NCBI RefSeq assembly: GCF_013074385.2
Contig: NZ_JABEYA020000003.1
Coordinates: 1-64,000, forward strand
Direction: 5' to 3'
DNA length: 64,000 nt
DNA from: Vibrio ostreicida
Lineage (GTDB): Bacteria > Pseudomonadota > Gammaproteobacteria > Enterobacterales > Vibrionaceae
Numbering within the stretch: position 1 is the stretch's first letter; the number at the start of each line of letters is the position of its first letter. Positions 1 through 8,904 of the stretch are shown piece by piece. Position numbers and translations under genes: made by a program. The notes beneath the pieces were generated by a model. That model saw only the letters and a program-made list of their open reading frames with translations, was not told where the DNA came from and made no database searches.

Positions 1-1
1 A

Positions 2-415
2 TACACGGACTTAAATCCTATCCGTGCTGGCCTAAGCGATACGTTACAAGCGTGTGACTATACTTCCATTAAAGTGCGGCTTGAAGCCTTAAGTCAGCCA
101 CAACCAAGCGCTCCTTGCCTTCATCCTTTTATTGGTCACGCTGACCAGACTAACCTCGACGGCCTGCCTTTTCGGTTGGTCGACTACCTTGAGCTGGTCG
201 ATTGGACCGGAAGACAGGTGAGGCCGAACAAAAAAAGCGTCCCTCAATCCATACCACCACTGCTCCAAACAGTGAAAATCAGCCCATGCTCTTGGTTAAC
301 GGCATGCACCCAGTTAGAACATAAACGCGCTTTATTGGTGGGAGGGAAAGCGTGTTTCCCCACGGTCATCCCGATAATGAACAGGCAGCGTATACACGGG
401 TATCAGCTCACATAA
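2..415 (+). CDS. REP-associated/IS200-like (Y1) transposase, 3' part only
   Basis: The reading frame is open from the first bases of the window, so the gene begins upstream. Visible motifs are DLNPIRAGL near the left edge and the tail DYLELVDWTGRQ, both typical of the Y1/COG1943 transposases that are common in Vibrio and Shewanella. The HUH metal-binding motif and the catalytic tyrosine would lie outside the window, so I cannot say whether the element is intact. These transposases act on single-stranded DNA ends and often occur as single chromosomal copies linked to REP sequences. A GTG at 74 is internal to the frame and is not the true start. No terminal repeat is evident after the stop. Confidence 0.75.
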   Translation, partial: YTDLNPIRAGLSDTLQACDYTSIKVRLEALSQPQPSAPCLHPFIGHADQTNLDGLPFRLVDYLELVDWTGRQVRPNKKSVPQSIPPLLQTVKISPCSWLTACTQLEHKRALLVGGKACFPTVIPIMNRQRIHGYQLT

Positions 416-757
416 CGTGCCATTTTTAATCTCGTTCTCAGCGAACGCTGGGAATGAATATGCCTATCAATCTAAGACTCTTGTCCTTTGTCATTGTCAA
501 ACGCTAAAGATGGCTTGCTTCAGTCAACATTACGCTAATATCACAAACTCTAATTTTATAAAATAGGCAATCGAAACAGCTCGACACAGTATAGAGTCAC
601 CTACATTTTTTTCGTGCCTGTCCTCATTAATGCTTCATTAATGCTGTAAAAATCGGCGGTAGCAACGCGGCTGATTTTTTATTCAGTCATATTCAATCTG
701 ATCGTGCAATTGTTATATAATCTTAACCATTCACTTTTTCTAACCCTCACTAAAACA
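416..757. other. Intergenic region after transposase; hairpin at 645-681
   Basis: This is AT-rich non-coding DNA between the transposase remnant and the DUF445 gene. An A-rich/T-rich imperfect hairpin at about 645-681 (AAAAATC...GATTTTT arms with a GC-rich core) looks like a bidirectional rho-independent terminator. A short repeat of CATTAATG occurs just before it. Nothing else is recognisable. Confidence 0.45.
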
Positions 758-1471
758 ATGAATAAAAGCTTACTAACTAATTTATTCGCGCTGACGCTCC
801 TTGCTGGCGGCTATCAGCTAAACAATCAAATCGTATTTTACGCAGGTGTCTTTGCTTTCTCGGGGGCCATCACTAACTGGCTGGCAATTCATATGTTGTT
901 TGAGAAAGTTCCCGGCCTTTACGGCTCAGGAGTCATCCCTGCACGTTTTGAAGAATTCAAAGCGGCGATTAAAAACCTGATGATGGCGCAGTTTTTCACT
1001 ACCCAAAACATCGAAAAATTCTTAACCAGCGACATAACTGGAGATCAAACACTCAATCTTGATCCCCTGATTGAGAAAATCGATTTTAATCCCGCGTTTG
1101 ATTCTTTGGTCGATGTGATTGCTGATTCTTCTTTCGGGGGTATGTTGGCCATGGTTGGTGGCCGAGACGCACTCGCACCTCTTAAAGAGCCGTTTGTTGA
1201 AAAAATGCAACAATCAATGTTAAAGATTGGCCAAAGTGAAGCAGTCAAACAAGCATTAAAAGAACAGCTTGAGTCTCCTGCAATGATGAACGAAATCACG
1301 AACAATATTGAAACGATCATTGATCAACGCCTAAACGAACTGACGCCGCAACTGGTCAAACAAATGGTGCAAAAAATGATCAAAGAACACCTTGGGTGGC
1401 TGGTTGTTTGGGGAGGGGTGTTTGGCGGGCTGATCGGCATCGTTTCAGCCTTTATTACTCAGGCCTCGTAA
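758..1471 (+). CDS. DUF445 family membrane protein
   Basis: This 237-aa protein matches the DUF445 family (YheB/YjiN-like). An N-terminal hydrophobic segment carries the pattern GAITNWLAIHMLF, then come amphipathic helical repeats, and a C-terminal transmembrane helix with Gly-rich packing (GGVFGGLIGIVSAF). The function of the family is unknown; members are inner-membrane proteins. An in-frame start at 704 would add 18 residues, but the hydrophobic N-terminus begins naturally at the ATG at 758, which I prefer although neither start has a strong Shine-Dalgarno. It is a single gene, convergent with the Lrp-type regulator, with a strong hairpin between them. Confidence 0.8.
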   Translation: MNKSLLTNLFALTLLAGGYQLNNQIVFYAGVFAFSGAITNWLAIHMLFEKVPGLYGSGVIPARFEEFKAAIKNLMMAQFFTTQNIEKFLTSDITGDQTLNLDPLIEKIDFNPAFDSLVDVIADSSFGGMLAMVGGRDALAPLKEPFVEKMQQSMLKIGQSEAVKQALKEQLESPAMMNEITNNIETIIDQRLNELTPQLVKQMVQKMIKEHLGWLVVWGGVFGGLIGIVSAFITQAS

Positions 1472-1490
1472 AAGTAGACTCAAACCATCG

Positions 1491-1521
1491 GTCGAAAGGG
1501 AAAGCGCTCTTCCCTTTCGAC
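1491..1521. terminator. Hairpin between convergent genes
   Basis: A perfect 12-bp stem (GTCGAAAGGGAA with its reverse complement) closes a 7-nt loop between the stops of the DUF445 gene and the Lrp gene. There is no clear T-run on either side. It is placed as a shared terminator, but the lack of a U-tract leaves this uncertain. Confidence 0.5.
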
Positions 1522-1537
1522 TCTGTAAATAATACAA

Positions 1538-2014
1538 CTATAATGTCCCCAGCAAGTCCGCGTTAACACCAAAGCTCGTCTTATGCTCTTCAATAACCAC
1601 CTCGCTGCGTGTCTGAATGACGCCAGGTAAGGTCCCCAACTTTTTCGACATAAAATTCTGATAAGCTTTCATGTCTTTAACTCGTATTTTTATCATGGTG
1701 TCAAAGTCACCGGACAGAGAATAGCAGGCTTCAATCTCCGGCATATCTGCGACCGCTTTGGCAAATTTCTCAAATATCGAAAAGCTGGTTTGATCGAGCC
1801 GAATATGCATAAAAACCTGAACGTCCAACCCCAATTTTTCAGGGTTTAACTCTGCGTGATAGCCTTTAATGTATCCCTCTCTCTCCAGACGTTTTACTCG
1901 GTCTGAACAAGGGGACGTAGTCAAATTAACGTGTTTGGCAAGCTCAACAACGGGAAGACGCCCTTTGAGGTTAAGAGTACGGAGAATTTCAAGGTCGATT
2001 CTATCTAAATCCAT
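1538..2014 (-). CDS. Lrp/AsnC family transcriptional regulator
   Basis: The protein has 158 aa, the usual length for the family. It starts MDLDRIDLEILRTL, the Lrp helix-turn-helix (residues about 5-65, with SDRVKRLEREGYIKGY), followed by an alpha/beta RAM effector-binding domain (residues about 70-150). Such regulators bind amino acids and control amino-acid transport or catabolism. It lies near the proline-utilisation genes, separated by one small gene, and could respond to proline as PutR-type Lrp proteins do elsewhere. An AraC-type regulator sits closer to putA, so the target is not established. Confidence 0.85.
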   Translation of the reverse strand: MDLDRIDLEILRTLNLKGRLPVVELAKHVNLTTSPCSDRVKRLEREGYIKGYHAELNPEKLGLDVQVFMHIRLDQTSFSIFEKFAKAVADMPEIEACYSLSGDFDTMIKIRVKDMKAYQNFMSKKLGTLPGVIQTRSEVVIEEHKTSFGVNADLLGTL

Positions 2015-2098
2015 TTAATTTCTGATCAGGCCGAATAATGAACATACATCATAAATAATTGGACGGGCGAAAGCGAAAATTTATCAGAACAATTCAGA

Positions 2099-2329
2099 CT
2101 AGGCCGTTTTCACGTTGGGTAAACGTCGCGGCTTGACCCACTTGGACTGAGTGTTACAAGTCCGGCAAAATGTCTGCTTTTCCATTTTCACATAGTGCGC
2201 CCCCTGAACTAGAGTAGCAAAGAAACACACCAAGCCTTTCATTATAGACTCGCTTTTTTGCGGACACCGTTTCATCACAACCTTGTGAAACGTCACTTTT
2301 TGGCAGCAACAGCAATACACTTGTGGCAT
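2099..2329 (-). CDS. Small Cys-rich putative zinc-binding protein
   Basis: I do not recognise a named family. The 76-aa protein begins MPQVYCCCCQKVTFHK and has a second pair CRTC-x2-Q near the C-terminus, so two CxxC knuckles about 50 residues apart could hold one zinc ion. A longer in-frame start at 2383 exists, but the ATG at 2329 has a good GGAGAAGG ribosome-binding site about 5 nt upstream, so I use it. A perfect CRP-like palindrome lies about 90-105 bp upstream. The gene is monocistronic between the Lrp gene and the putP terminator. It is basic (KPRR near the end), so nucleic-acid binding is possible. Confidence 0.6.
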   Translation of the reverse strand: MPQVYCCCCQKVTFHKVVMKRCPQKSESIMKGLVCFFATLVQGAHYVKMEKQTFCRTCNTQSKWVKPRRLPNVKTA

Positions 2330-2417
2330 GAATCCTTCTCCGTTTACGGCATCAATATTGACAATGGACACAGTAGCAAGCAATTGGTTCCTTACGCTTA
2401 AGATTTTGTTTAAAATT

Positions 2418-2433
2418 TGTGATAAAAATCACA
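2418..2433. promoter_or_regulatory. Candidate CRP-cAMP binding site
   Basis: The sequence matches the CRP consensus perfectly (TGTGA-N6-TCACA), and the symmetry extends one to two bases each side. It lies between the putP terminator and the small Cys-rich gene and points most naturally at the latter, centred about 97 bp before its start codon. Confidence 0.6.
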
Positions 2434-2450
2434 ATTTAGTGTTTGAGTAT

Positions 2451-2475
2451 AAAAAAGCCCCAATTTTGGGGCTTT
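2451..2475 (-). terminator. Rho-independent terminator of the put operon
   Basis: Read on the minus strand, AAGCCCC and GGGGCTT form a stem around a short AT loop, followed by a run of six T. It begins about 18 bp after the putP stop. Confidence 0.85.
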
Positions 2476-2492
2476 GCTAAAAAAGGTAACCC

Positions 2493-3980
2493 TTAATCAA
2501 GTTCTTTGAGTTGTTGCTGAAATTTAACATGCTGCGCTTTCACTGACGCATCCGGCTCATCGGTCATCAGACTGACTATGACGATCACCAAAGTAGAAGA
2601 AATTACACCAGGAACGATCTCATAAACATCAAACCAGCCACCCGATAGTTGCTTCCAGACAACAATAGTGATGCCACCGACAATAATACCGGCTAACGCG
2701 CCATAGCGGTTCATGCGTGACCAATACAGACTCAGAATAATTGCCGGTCCAAACGCAGCACCGAATCCAGCCCAAGCATACGAGACAAGACCCAAGACTG
2801 AGCTGTCCGGTTTCAGTGCGAGAAGCAGTGCAATAATTGAAATCGCAATAACTGCAATACGCCCGATAAACACCACCTCATCTGAACTGGCATCTCTTTT
2901 AACGAGTTGCTTGTAGAAATCCTCAGCCAATGCTGAAGAGGAGACCAACAATTGAGAATCCGCTGTACTCATAATTGCCGCAAGAATAGCGGCAAGAAGA
3001 ACACCCGCGACAACAGGATGGAAGATCGCGTTCACAAGTAACATAAAGATCTTTTCACCATCGTCAATCGACAAGCCAGTGTTATTCACGTATATCAGTC
3101 CAACAAGACCAACCAGCAGCGCACCAACCATAGATAAAGCAGTCCAGATCACTGCAATACGGCGCGCAGTCGTCAGGTCTTTATTGCTCCGAGACGCTTT
3201 AAATCGCGCAAGGATATGAGGCTGCCCAAAATAACCCAATCCCCATGCAACCAAAGAAATGATGGCAATGGCGGATAAAGGTTGACCTTTGGCGTCATTC
3301 CAAAGCGTTAATAACTCAGGGTTGATGGCGGTCAAATCATGACTTAATTGTCCTACCCCCCCTTCCATTGCAGCGATAGGAACAACCAGCAAGGCCGCCG
3401 ACATCAGTAAACCCTGAACAAGATCTGTCCACGAGACGGCAAGAAAACCGCCAAATAGCGTATATGACACCACACAGACAGTACCAATAATCACCGCAAT
3501 GGTGTAATCAAGACCGAAGACGGTCTCAAACAATTTTCCGCCTGCGACCAAGCCTGAACTGGTGTAGAAAAGGAAAAACAACAGAATAAAAAAGGCTGAG
3601 ATGAACTGAATCATTTTTGAATTATCATTGAACCTACGTGACAAAAACTCAGGTAACGTCAGTGCATTAGTCGTAATACTGTACGTCCTTAAGCGTTTTG
3701 CACAGATAAGCCAGTTCAACCATGTACCCGCTAATAAACCCCCAGCTAACCAAAATGCTTCAATACCCGCGGCATAAGCGTAGCCTGGTAGGCCGAGTAG
3801 CAACCAGCCACTCATGTCGGATGCGCCGGCAGAAAGTGCCGCAGGCCAAGGCCCAAGTGAACGGCCGCCGAGGAAATAATCCGTTGAGTTTTTCGTTCGT
3901 TGGTAAGCAATAACGCCTATTGCAAGCATCATAATCAGATACGCAATAAACGTGGTCGTAATAGCAAAGCTATTTTCCAT
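2493..3980 (-). CDS. putP: Sodium/proline symporter PutP
   Basis: The 495-aa protein belongs to the SSS family and spans the inner membrane about 13 times. Seen features are the N-terminal helix followed by TKNSTDYFLGGRSLGPWPAALSAGASDMSGWLLLGLPG, which contains the conserved Na+/proline-binding segment of PutP, and GYFGQPHILARF in the middle. It imports proline with Na+. It is the last gene of a putA / PutA-CTD / putP operon on the minus strand, with a terminator right after it. Start chosen at the ATG preceded by GAGGAC. The length matches the E. coli protein (about 500 aa). Confidence 0.95.
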   Translation of the reverse strand: MENSFAITTTFIAYLIMMLAIGVIAYQRTKNSTDYFLGGRSLGPWPAALSAGASDMSGWLLLGLPGYAYAAGIEAFWLAGGLLAGTWLNWLICAKRLRTYSITTNALTLPEFLSRRFNDNSKMIQFISAFFILLFFLFYTSSGLVAGGKLFETVFGLDYTIAVIIGTVCVVSYTLFGGFLAVSWTDLVQGLLMSAALLVVPIAAMEGGVGQLSHDLTAINPELLTLWNDAKGQPLSAIAIISLVAWGLGYFGQPHILARFKASRSNKDLTTARRIAVIWTALSMVGALLVGLVGLIYVNNTGLSIDDGEKIFMLLVNAIFHPVVAGVLLAAILAAIMSTADSQLLVSSSALAEDFYKQLVKRDASSDEVVFIGRIAVIAISIIALLLALKPDSSVLGLVSYAWAGFGAAFGPAIILSLYWSRMNRYGALAGIIVGGITIVVWKQLSGGWFDVYEIVPGVISSTLVIVIVSLMTDEPDASVKAQHVKFQQQLKELD

Positions 3981-4056
3981 GTGTCTGTCCTCATAATAAA
4001 AGATACCCTTGATTCACAGCCCCCACCAATAGCCGGTAAGGGCACATGGCCAAGGA

Positions 4057-4755
4057 TTAGTGAGCTTCACTTCCCAGTTCTAGCAAGGTCGCATTGCCGC
4101 CCACTGCTGTTATATTTATTGTTCTCGTCCGCTCCGTGATAAAGCGAAGTACTAAGTGTGGATCATGCGCGACTGGTATCGCCGCCATGTCCGTTTCTGA
4201 AATAAGCCCAACAATCGCTCCCGAACGCTTGGCGATCTGTCGGTTAATTGCCCGCTCCATGTTTTCACTGCCGACATAAGCAACACTTCGAACATCCAGT
4301 TCGACAAGCTGATGATAGGCTTCCAATGGGGCAAACTGCATCAGATTCATCGGCAAAGATGACTGCTGATACGCTTGCTCCACAACTTGCCTAAACGATG
4401 TATCATCGCTCGATAAGATCACGCTGTTACCTGCAATCAGAGCCGCGGACATCTGTGCAATAACCGATAACTGTGCGTTGGATTCGCTAGAATCATGAAT
4501 GACCAAAGCGACGCCCCGACCTGCCGTATATAATTCATTTGTTTCGCCCGTCGGCCCAATCATATGATGCGACTTAGCAAGTAATGTCTCACCGTGTTTT
4601 AGATGATACGTGGCGACAGCAGCCATGTCTGGCTTAAGATTTTCTAAGGCCTTGTTGAAAGTAAGCATACACTCACTTTTTGAGTCAAAACTGGTCAAAT
4701 TCCAATTTTCCCATGCTAAGTAAGCATCGGAAAAACACGTGACTTGATGAACCAT
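4057..4755 (-). CDS. Free-standing PutA C-terminal (ALDH-superfamily) domain protein
   Basis: The 232-aa product is often labelled 1-pyrroline-5-carboxylate dehydrogenase, but what is visible is different. It carries GPTGETNELY and GRGVALVI and ends TINITAVGGNATLLELG, the same landmarks as the C-terminal domain of long PutA proteins such as E. coli PutA (PTGE motif, and GGNASL near the end). It lacks the catalytic-Cys and general-base segments of a working aldehyde dehydrogenase. In long PutAs this domain packs over the substrate tunnel and supports P5C dehydrogenase activity. Here it is a separate gene starting 24 bp after the putA stop, with a strong GGGAGAGA ribosome-binding site, so the two products probably associate in trans (inference). 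Confidence 0.8.
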   Translation of the reverse strand: MVHQVTCFSDAYLAWENWNLTSFDSKSECMLTFNKALENLKPDMAAVATYHLKHGETLLAKSHHMIGPTGETNELYTAGRGVALVIHDSSESNAQLSVIAQMSAALIAGNSVILSSDDTSFRQVVEQAYQQSSLPMNLMQFAPLEAYHQLVELDVRSVAYVGSENMERAINRQIAKRSGAIVGLISETDMAAIPVAHDPHLVLRFITERTRTINITAVGGNATLLELGSEAH

Positions 4756-4779
4756 AATCTCTCTCCCTGCTTCAATCAG

Positions 4780-7700
4780 TTAAGAAAACAATGTTTGTGT
4801 AAAACGGAACAAGTAATGGGGCCCGCCCGCTTTAGGACCCGTTCCAGACAACCCTTGACCTCCAAATGGTTGGACGCCAACCACCGCGCCAACCTGATCT
4901 CGGTTGATATAACAATTACCAACCCGAGCATGTTTTTCTATCCAGCGATAGGTGGTTTCGTTGCGGCTATGAATACCCATTGTTAAACCAAAGCCGGTGC
5001 GATTAATGCGCTCAACAATTTCGGTTAACTCATGGGCTTTAAAACGGACAATATGCAGAATTGGACCAAACTGTTCCTCATCAAGACAAGAGATATCATC
5101 AATTTCAAAGGCTGTTGGTGCCACAAAATCACCGTGCTGATGCTCATCATCAAGCGCCAACTGGGCAACTTTTTTCTCACTTGCCGACATGCGTTCAATA
5201 TGTGTCATCAGCTTATTTTTCGCCGTCACATCGATAACTGGACCCACATCGGTTGAATGCAAGTATGGCTTGCCAACCGTCAATTCATCCATCGCCCCTT
5301 GTATCAGGGTAATAATACGATCAGCGATGTCTTCTTGAACGTATAATACTCGCAATGCACTACATCGCTGGCCAGCAGATGCAAATGCCGAGCGAATTAC
5401 ATCTCTAACAACCTGTTCAGGTAAGGCGGTACTGTCGACAATCATCGCATTCTGACCACCAGTCTCAGCAATAAAGGGGACTGGATCTGCCTCTCTCCGT
5501 GCCAAAGTCTGATTGATCCGCTGCGCCGTCGCCGTCGAGCCCGTAAAGGCAACACCTGCAATAGCAGAATGCGAGGTCAGGGCTGAACCGATCTCGGCAC
5601 CACGGCCGGGCAATAATTGAATAACTCCGGCTGGAAAACCCACTTCCATCATTAACTCGACCGCCCGAGCGGCAATCAAACTAGTCTGTTCTGCCGGTTT
5701 TGCTACGACGGTATTACCCGCGACCAAGGCCGCAGAAATCTGGCCTAGGAAAATCGCTAATGGGAAGTTCCAAGGGCTGATGCAAACAAAAACGCCGCGC
5801 CCTTGTCGCGAAACAGTCCGAGTTAACCCATCAAACCCAATGAGTTTAACATCACCCAAAGCGTCGACTTGTTTTGCGTAGTAGCGACAAAAATCAACAG
5901 CTTCCCGGACTTCATCAATACTGTCATGGATGGTTTTTCCCGCATCCTGATGGCACAAAGCGACCAATTCGGCGAGATTGTCTTCCATCACGTCAGCCAG
6001 AACATCCAGTTTTTGCGCCCGATAAGCATGACCTTTCGCCTGCCAATCGGCTACTGCCTGCTCGGCACCATTGATTGCTTTGGAAACATGATCAAGGTTG
6101 GAAAAAGCCACCTGCCCAACTTGAATACGTCGATCATAAGGTGCCGTCACGATCTCGACATTGTTACTTTCCTTGATCATGCTTTCAGCGAGCCCTTGCC
6201 CATTGATGATAGGCCCAGCCTGCCACTGCTTATCGAGGAACCCAGCCACTAACTTCTCAAATGGCTGTCCTTCAGATGCAATATCAATGTTAATGCCATA
6301 AGCATTACAACGCTCTGGAAATATGTTTGGCGGCAAGGGTATTTGCAGGTTGTTAAGCGTCGGGTAGGCTTGAAGCATATCGACGGGGTGTTGAGTTAAG
6401 GTTTCAACCGGACAGCGAGCATCCACCAGGCGATGGACAAAAGAGCTGTTCGCTCCATTTTCTAGCAAACGACGAACCAAATAAGGCAATAGGTCTTTGT
6501 GGCTGCCGACAGGCGCATAAATCCGCACGGATTGCTGGTACGCTTTTATCGCATGATTGTACAGCGAATCTCCCATACCATGCAGACGCTGAAATTCAAA
6601 TTCTTTATGTGAGGCCATGACGGCAATAGACGTGACTGTTTGGGCATTATGGCTGGCAAACTGAGGGAAAATATGACCGCGAACCGGTTCACTCAAAAGA
6701 AAACGAGCACACGCTAGGTAGGCCACATCAGTCGCTTCTTTACGCGTGTAGACAGGGTAATTCTCATAACCAGCTTGCTGAGACCATTTAATTTCACTAT
6801 CCCAATAAGCGCCTTTTACGAGACGGAGCGGAATCGTGTCACCTTGGGCTTTTGCCAAAGCGTTAACCCAGACCAACACAGGCAGCGCGCGTTTCGAGTA
6901 AGCCTGAATAACTAAACCAAATTTCCCCCACCCTTTCACCACATCACTGCGATATACTTTCTCAAACAATTTCAGCGATAGCTCAAGGCGGTCCGCTTCT
7001 TCTGCATCAATGGTGATCGCCACATCTAATTCAACAGCACGACACAATAACTCTAACAAAGTATCATATAATTCGGTAAGAACACGCTGCTCATTAGCCG
7101 CTTCGTAACGAGGGTGCAAGGCGGAAAGTTTTATTGATACCGATGGTGCTGGGCTCGTCTCTAAACCATATTTATCGCGGCCCACAGCCTCAATGGCCAT
7201 AAGGTAATCTTTAAAGTACTTATTCGCATCCGCAGTCGTCAGCGCCGCTTCGCCCAACATGTCATAAGAATAAGTGAAACCCTTGTCCCGCATGATGCGG
7301 CCATTTTTTTGAGCTTCGGAAATGTTGCGACCGAGAACAAACTGGTGCCCCATTACCTTCATCGCCTGATGCATGGCTTTGCGAATGACGGGTTCTGACA
7401 TCTTATTCACTAACCGATTGACCGCGGATGAAGCGCTCTGGGATTCAGTATCAGACAGGCCAACCACTTTACCCGTCAGCATTAGCCCCCAAGTAGAAGC
7501 GTTAACAAAAATAGAATCTGAATTTTTGAGGTGAGATTTCCAGTCCGCGACACTCAACTTATCACGTATCAGCGCATCTGCGGTGGCTGAATCAGGAATA
7601 CGCATCAAGGCTTCGGCAAGACACATCAGCAAAATCCCTTCCTGAGTATCCAAACTGTATTCAAGCAAGAGAGCATCGATCATCTGTACAGATTTTTTAT

Positions 7701-7899
7701 CCGAACGAATCGCTTCAATTAACTCGGTTGTCTTGGTAGTAATTTGTGCTTTCTCGGCCTCGGTCGATATTGCCAAAGGCAGCAATTGTTCAAGCCATTT
7801 AGATTCGTCCACCATGTAAAGTGGCGAGATCAGTGACCAGAGTGTTTCAAGCGGCTGCTCAACAAACTCGGCATTTAACACGTCTGTTGCTGTAAACAT
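4780..7899 (-). CDS. putA: Bifunctional proline dehydrogenase / P5C dehydrogenase PutA
   Basis: The 1039-aa enzyme oxidises proline to glutamate in two steps. The FAD-dependent proline dehydrogenase barrel occupies about residues 180-480 (with RLVKGAYWDSEIKWSQ and the substrate-binding YLVRRLLENGANSSFV). The aldehyde dehydrogenase domain runs from about 560 to the end, with SPWNFPLAIF, the NAD-binding FTGSTATA, glutamate in ETGGQNA and catalytic Cys in SAGQRCSALRV. There is no N-terminal ribbon-helix-helix DNA-binding domain, so this PutA should not autorepress as the E. coli form does. It stops at GGPHYLFRFTQTLFS without the C-terminal domain of longer PutAs; that domain is the next gene. 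First gene of the operon. Confidence 0.95.
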   Translation of the reverse strand: MFTATDVLNAEFVEQPLETLWSLISPLYMVDESKWLEQLLPLAISTEAEKAQITTKTTELIEAIRSDKKSVQMIDALLLEYSLDTQEGILLMCLAEALMRIPDSATADALIRDKLSVADWKSHLKNSDSIFVNASTWGLMLTGKVVGLSDTESQSASSAVNRLVNKMSEPVIRKAMHQAMKVMGHQFVLGRNISEAQKNGRIMRDKGFTYSYDMLGEAALTTADANKYFKDYLMAIEAVGRDKYGLETSPAPSVSIKLSALHPRYEAANEQRVLTELYDTLLELLCRAVELDVAITIDAEEADRLELSLKLFEKVYRSDVVKGWGKFGLVIQAYSKRALPVLVWVNALAKAQGDTIPLRLVKGAYWDSEIKWSQQAGYENYPVYTRKEATDVAYLACARFLLSEPVRGHIFPQFASHNAQTVTSIAVMASHKEFEFQRLHGMGDSLYNHAIKAYQQSVRIYAPVGSHKDLLPYLVRRLLENGANSSFVHRLVDARCPVETLTQHPVDMLQAYPTLNNLQIPLPPNIFPERCNAYGINIDIASEGQPFEKLVAGFLDKQWQAGPIINGQGLAESMIKESNNVEIVTAPYDRRIQVGQVAFSNLDHVSKAINGAEQAVADWQAKGHAYRAQKLDVLADVMEDNLAELVALCHQDAGKTIHDSIDEVREAVDFCRYYAKQVDALGDVKLIGFDGLTRTVSRQGRGVFVCISPWNFPLAIFLGQISAALVAGNTVVAKPAEQTSLIAARAVELMMEVGFPAGVIQLLPGRGAEIGSALTSHSAIAGVAFTGSTATAQRINQTLARREADPVPFIAETGGQNAMIVDSTALPEQVVRDVIRSAFASAGQRCSALRVLYVQEDIADRIITLIQGAMDELTVGKPYLHSTDVGPVIDVTAKNKLMTHIERMSASEKKVAQLALDDEHQHGDFVAPTAFEIDDISCLDEEQFGPILHIVRFKAHELTEIVERINRTGFGLTMGIHSRNETTYRWIEKHARVGNCYINRDQVGAVVGVQPFGGQGLSGTGPKAGGPHYLFRFTQTLFS

Positions 7900-7987
7900 G
7901 CGTTTTCCCTCAATCTCAGCCCTGATAATTTCATCAGGATTCCTACAATGGATTGCAGTGTATTTTGAGTGCGGGAGGATTACTTGT

Positions 7988-8022
7988 CAAAAACTCCGAG
8001 TTTTTTGCCAAAAACTCTGATT
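7988..8022. promoter_or_regulatory. Direct repeats upstream of putA, probable activator site
   Basis: Two near-identical 12-mers (CAAAAACTC-C/T-GA) begin exactly 21 bp apart, two helical turns, about 90 bp before the putA start. That geometry is typical of AraC-family operators, and an AraC-type gene starts the block upstream. Confidence 0.55.
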
Positions 8023-8088
8023 ATTAACAAAATAAACACACAGTCACATCAAATTAAGCAAAATATTCTTTGGTAGTTTAAATCTTAT

Positions 8089-8904
8089 TTAACCAAATCG
8101 TTTCTTATACTGAGAAGGCGAAATACCCTGAAGGCGAGAAAAGGTATGAGTAAACGTACTCTGGCCCGAAAAACCACTCAGTTCTGCCACCTGTCCCAGA
8201 GACAGCTCGCCTTTTTCAATCAATAGCCTCGCCATATCAATACGCTTACCCAAGACATATTGATGGGGCGTAATCCCCATTTGCTGCTTAAACAAGCTGT
8301 GAAACTGGCTCTCGCCTAAAAACACACTACCAGCGAGTTGAGCAACTGATATTTTTTGGCTCAAATGCCGTTCAATGTAGCGATCAATCAACTCAAGATC
8401 GAAGCGCGAGTCTTTCCGAGCCGTCGCAAACGCCGACATATGACGCTGAAGCAAAGCCACCACCGTATCATTGCACGCGCGACTCAAGAGCAAATCTTCG
8501 GGGTTCGATTGCATTTCGGTCACCAGCATTTGAATCAGTTTTTGAATCTGTCCATTGAGTTGGAAATACGTATCTTGCTGCTTCAATTCATTGAGTTTTT
8601 GGAGCATCAGCGCATCATCACTCGACGACACCGGCATATTCAGCACCAAAATATCCGATTGCCCGACCACGCCGCCAAACGCATGCCCAGAGCCAGACGT
8701 CACAACACACCCTTGACCCGGACCAACCACACTCCCAAAGCCACTCACTTCAAATTCAGCCTGTCCTTTTAGACCAATAACGATTTGCGTATAACTATGA
8801 TCATGGCATTCCATATAAGAAGGTAAGGTCACGAGCTCTGCGGGTTTGGGTGACAAAAGTTTGGCATTTTCACCAATCAATGGTGTAGACTTTGATGAGG
8901 ACAT
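8089..8904 (-). CDS. AraC family transcriptional regulator, probable proline-utilisation activator
   Basis: The 271-aa protein has an N-terminal cupin-like sensing domain (about residues 20-110, with SYMECHDHSYTQIVIGLKG) and a C-terminal double helix-turn-helix (about 165-270, ending GISPSQYKKRFG with the AraC signature). It lies 189 bp upstream of putA on the same strand, and a pair of direct repeats spaced two helical turns apart sits between them. A PutR activator in Vibrio vulnificus is known to me from literature memory to control putAP; I infer this is its counterpart. Target unproven. Confidence 0.75.
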   Translation of the reverse strand: MSSSKSTPLIGENAKLLSPKPAELVTLPSYMECHDHSYTQIVIGLKGQAEFEVSGFGSVVGPGQGCVVTSGSGHAFGGVVGQSDILVLNMPVSSSDDALMLQKLNELKQQDTYFQLNGQIQKLIQMLVTEMQSNPEDLLLSRACNDTVVALLQRHMSAFATARKDSRFDLELIDRYIERHLSQKISVAQLAGSVFLGESQFHSLFKQQMGITPHQYVLGKRIDMARLLIEKGELSLGQVAELSGFSGQSTFTHTFSRLQGISPSQYKKRFG

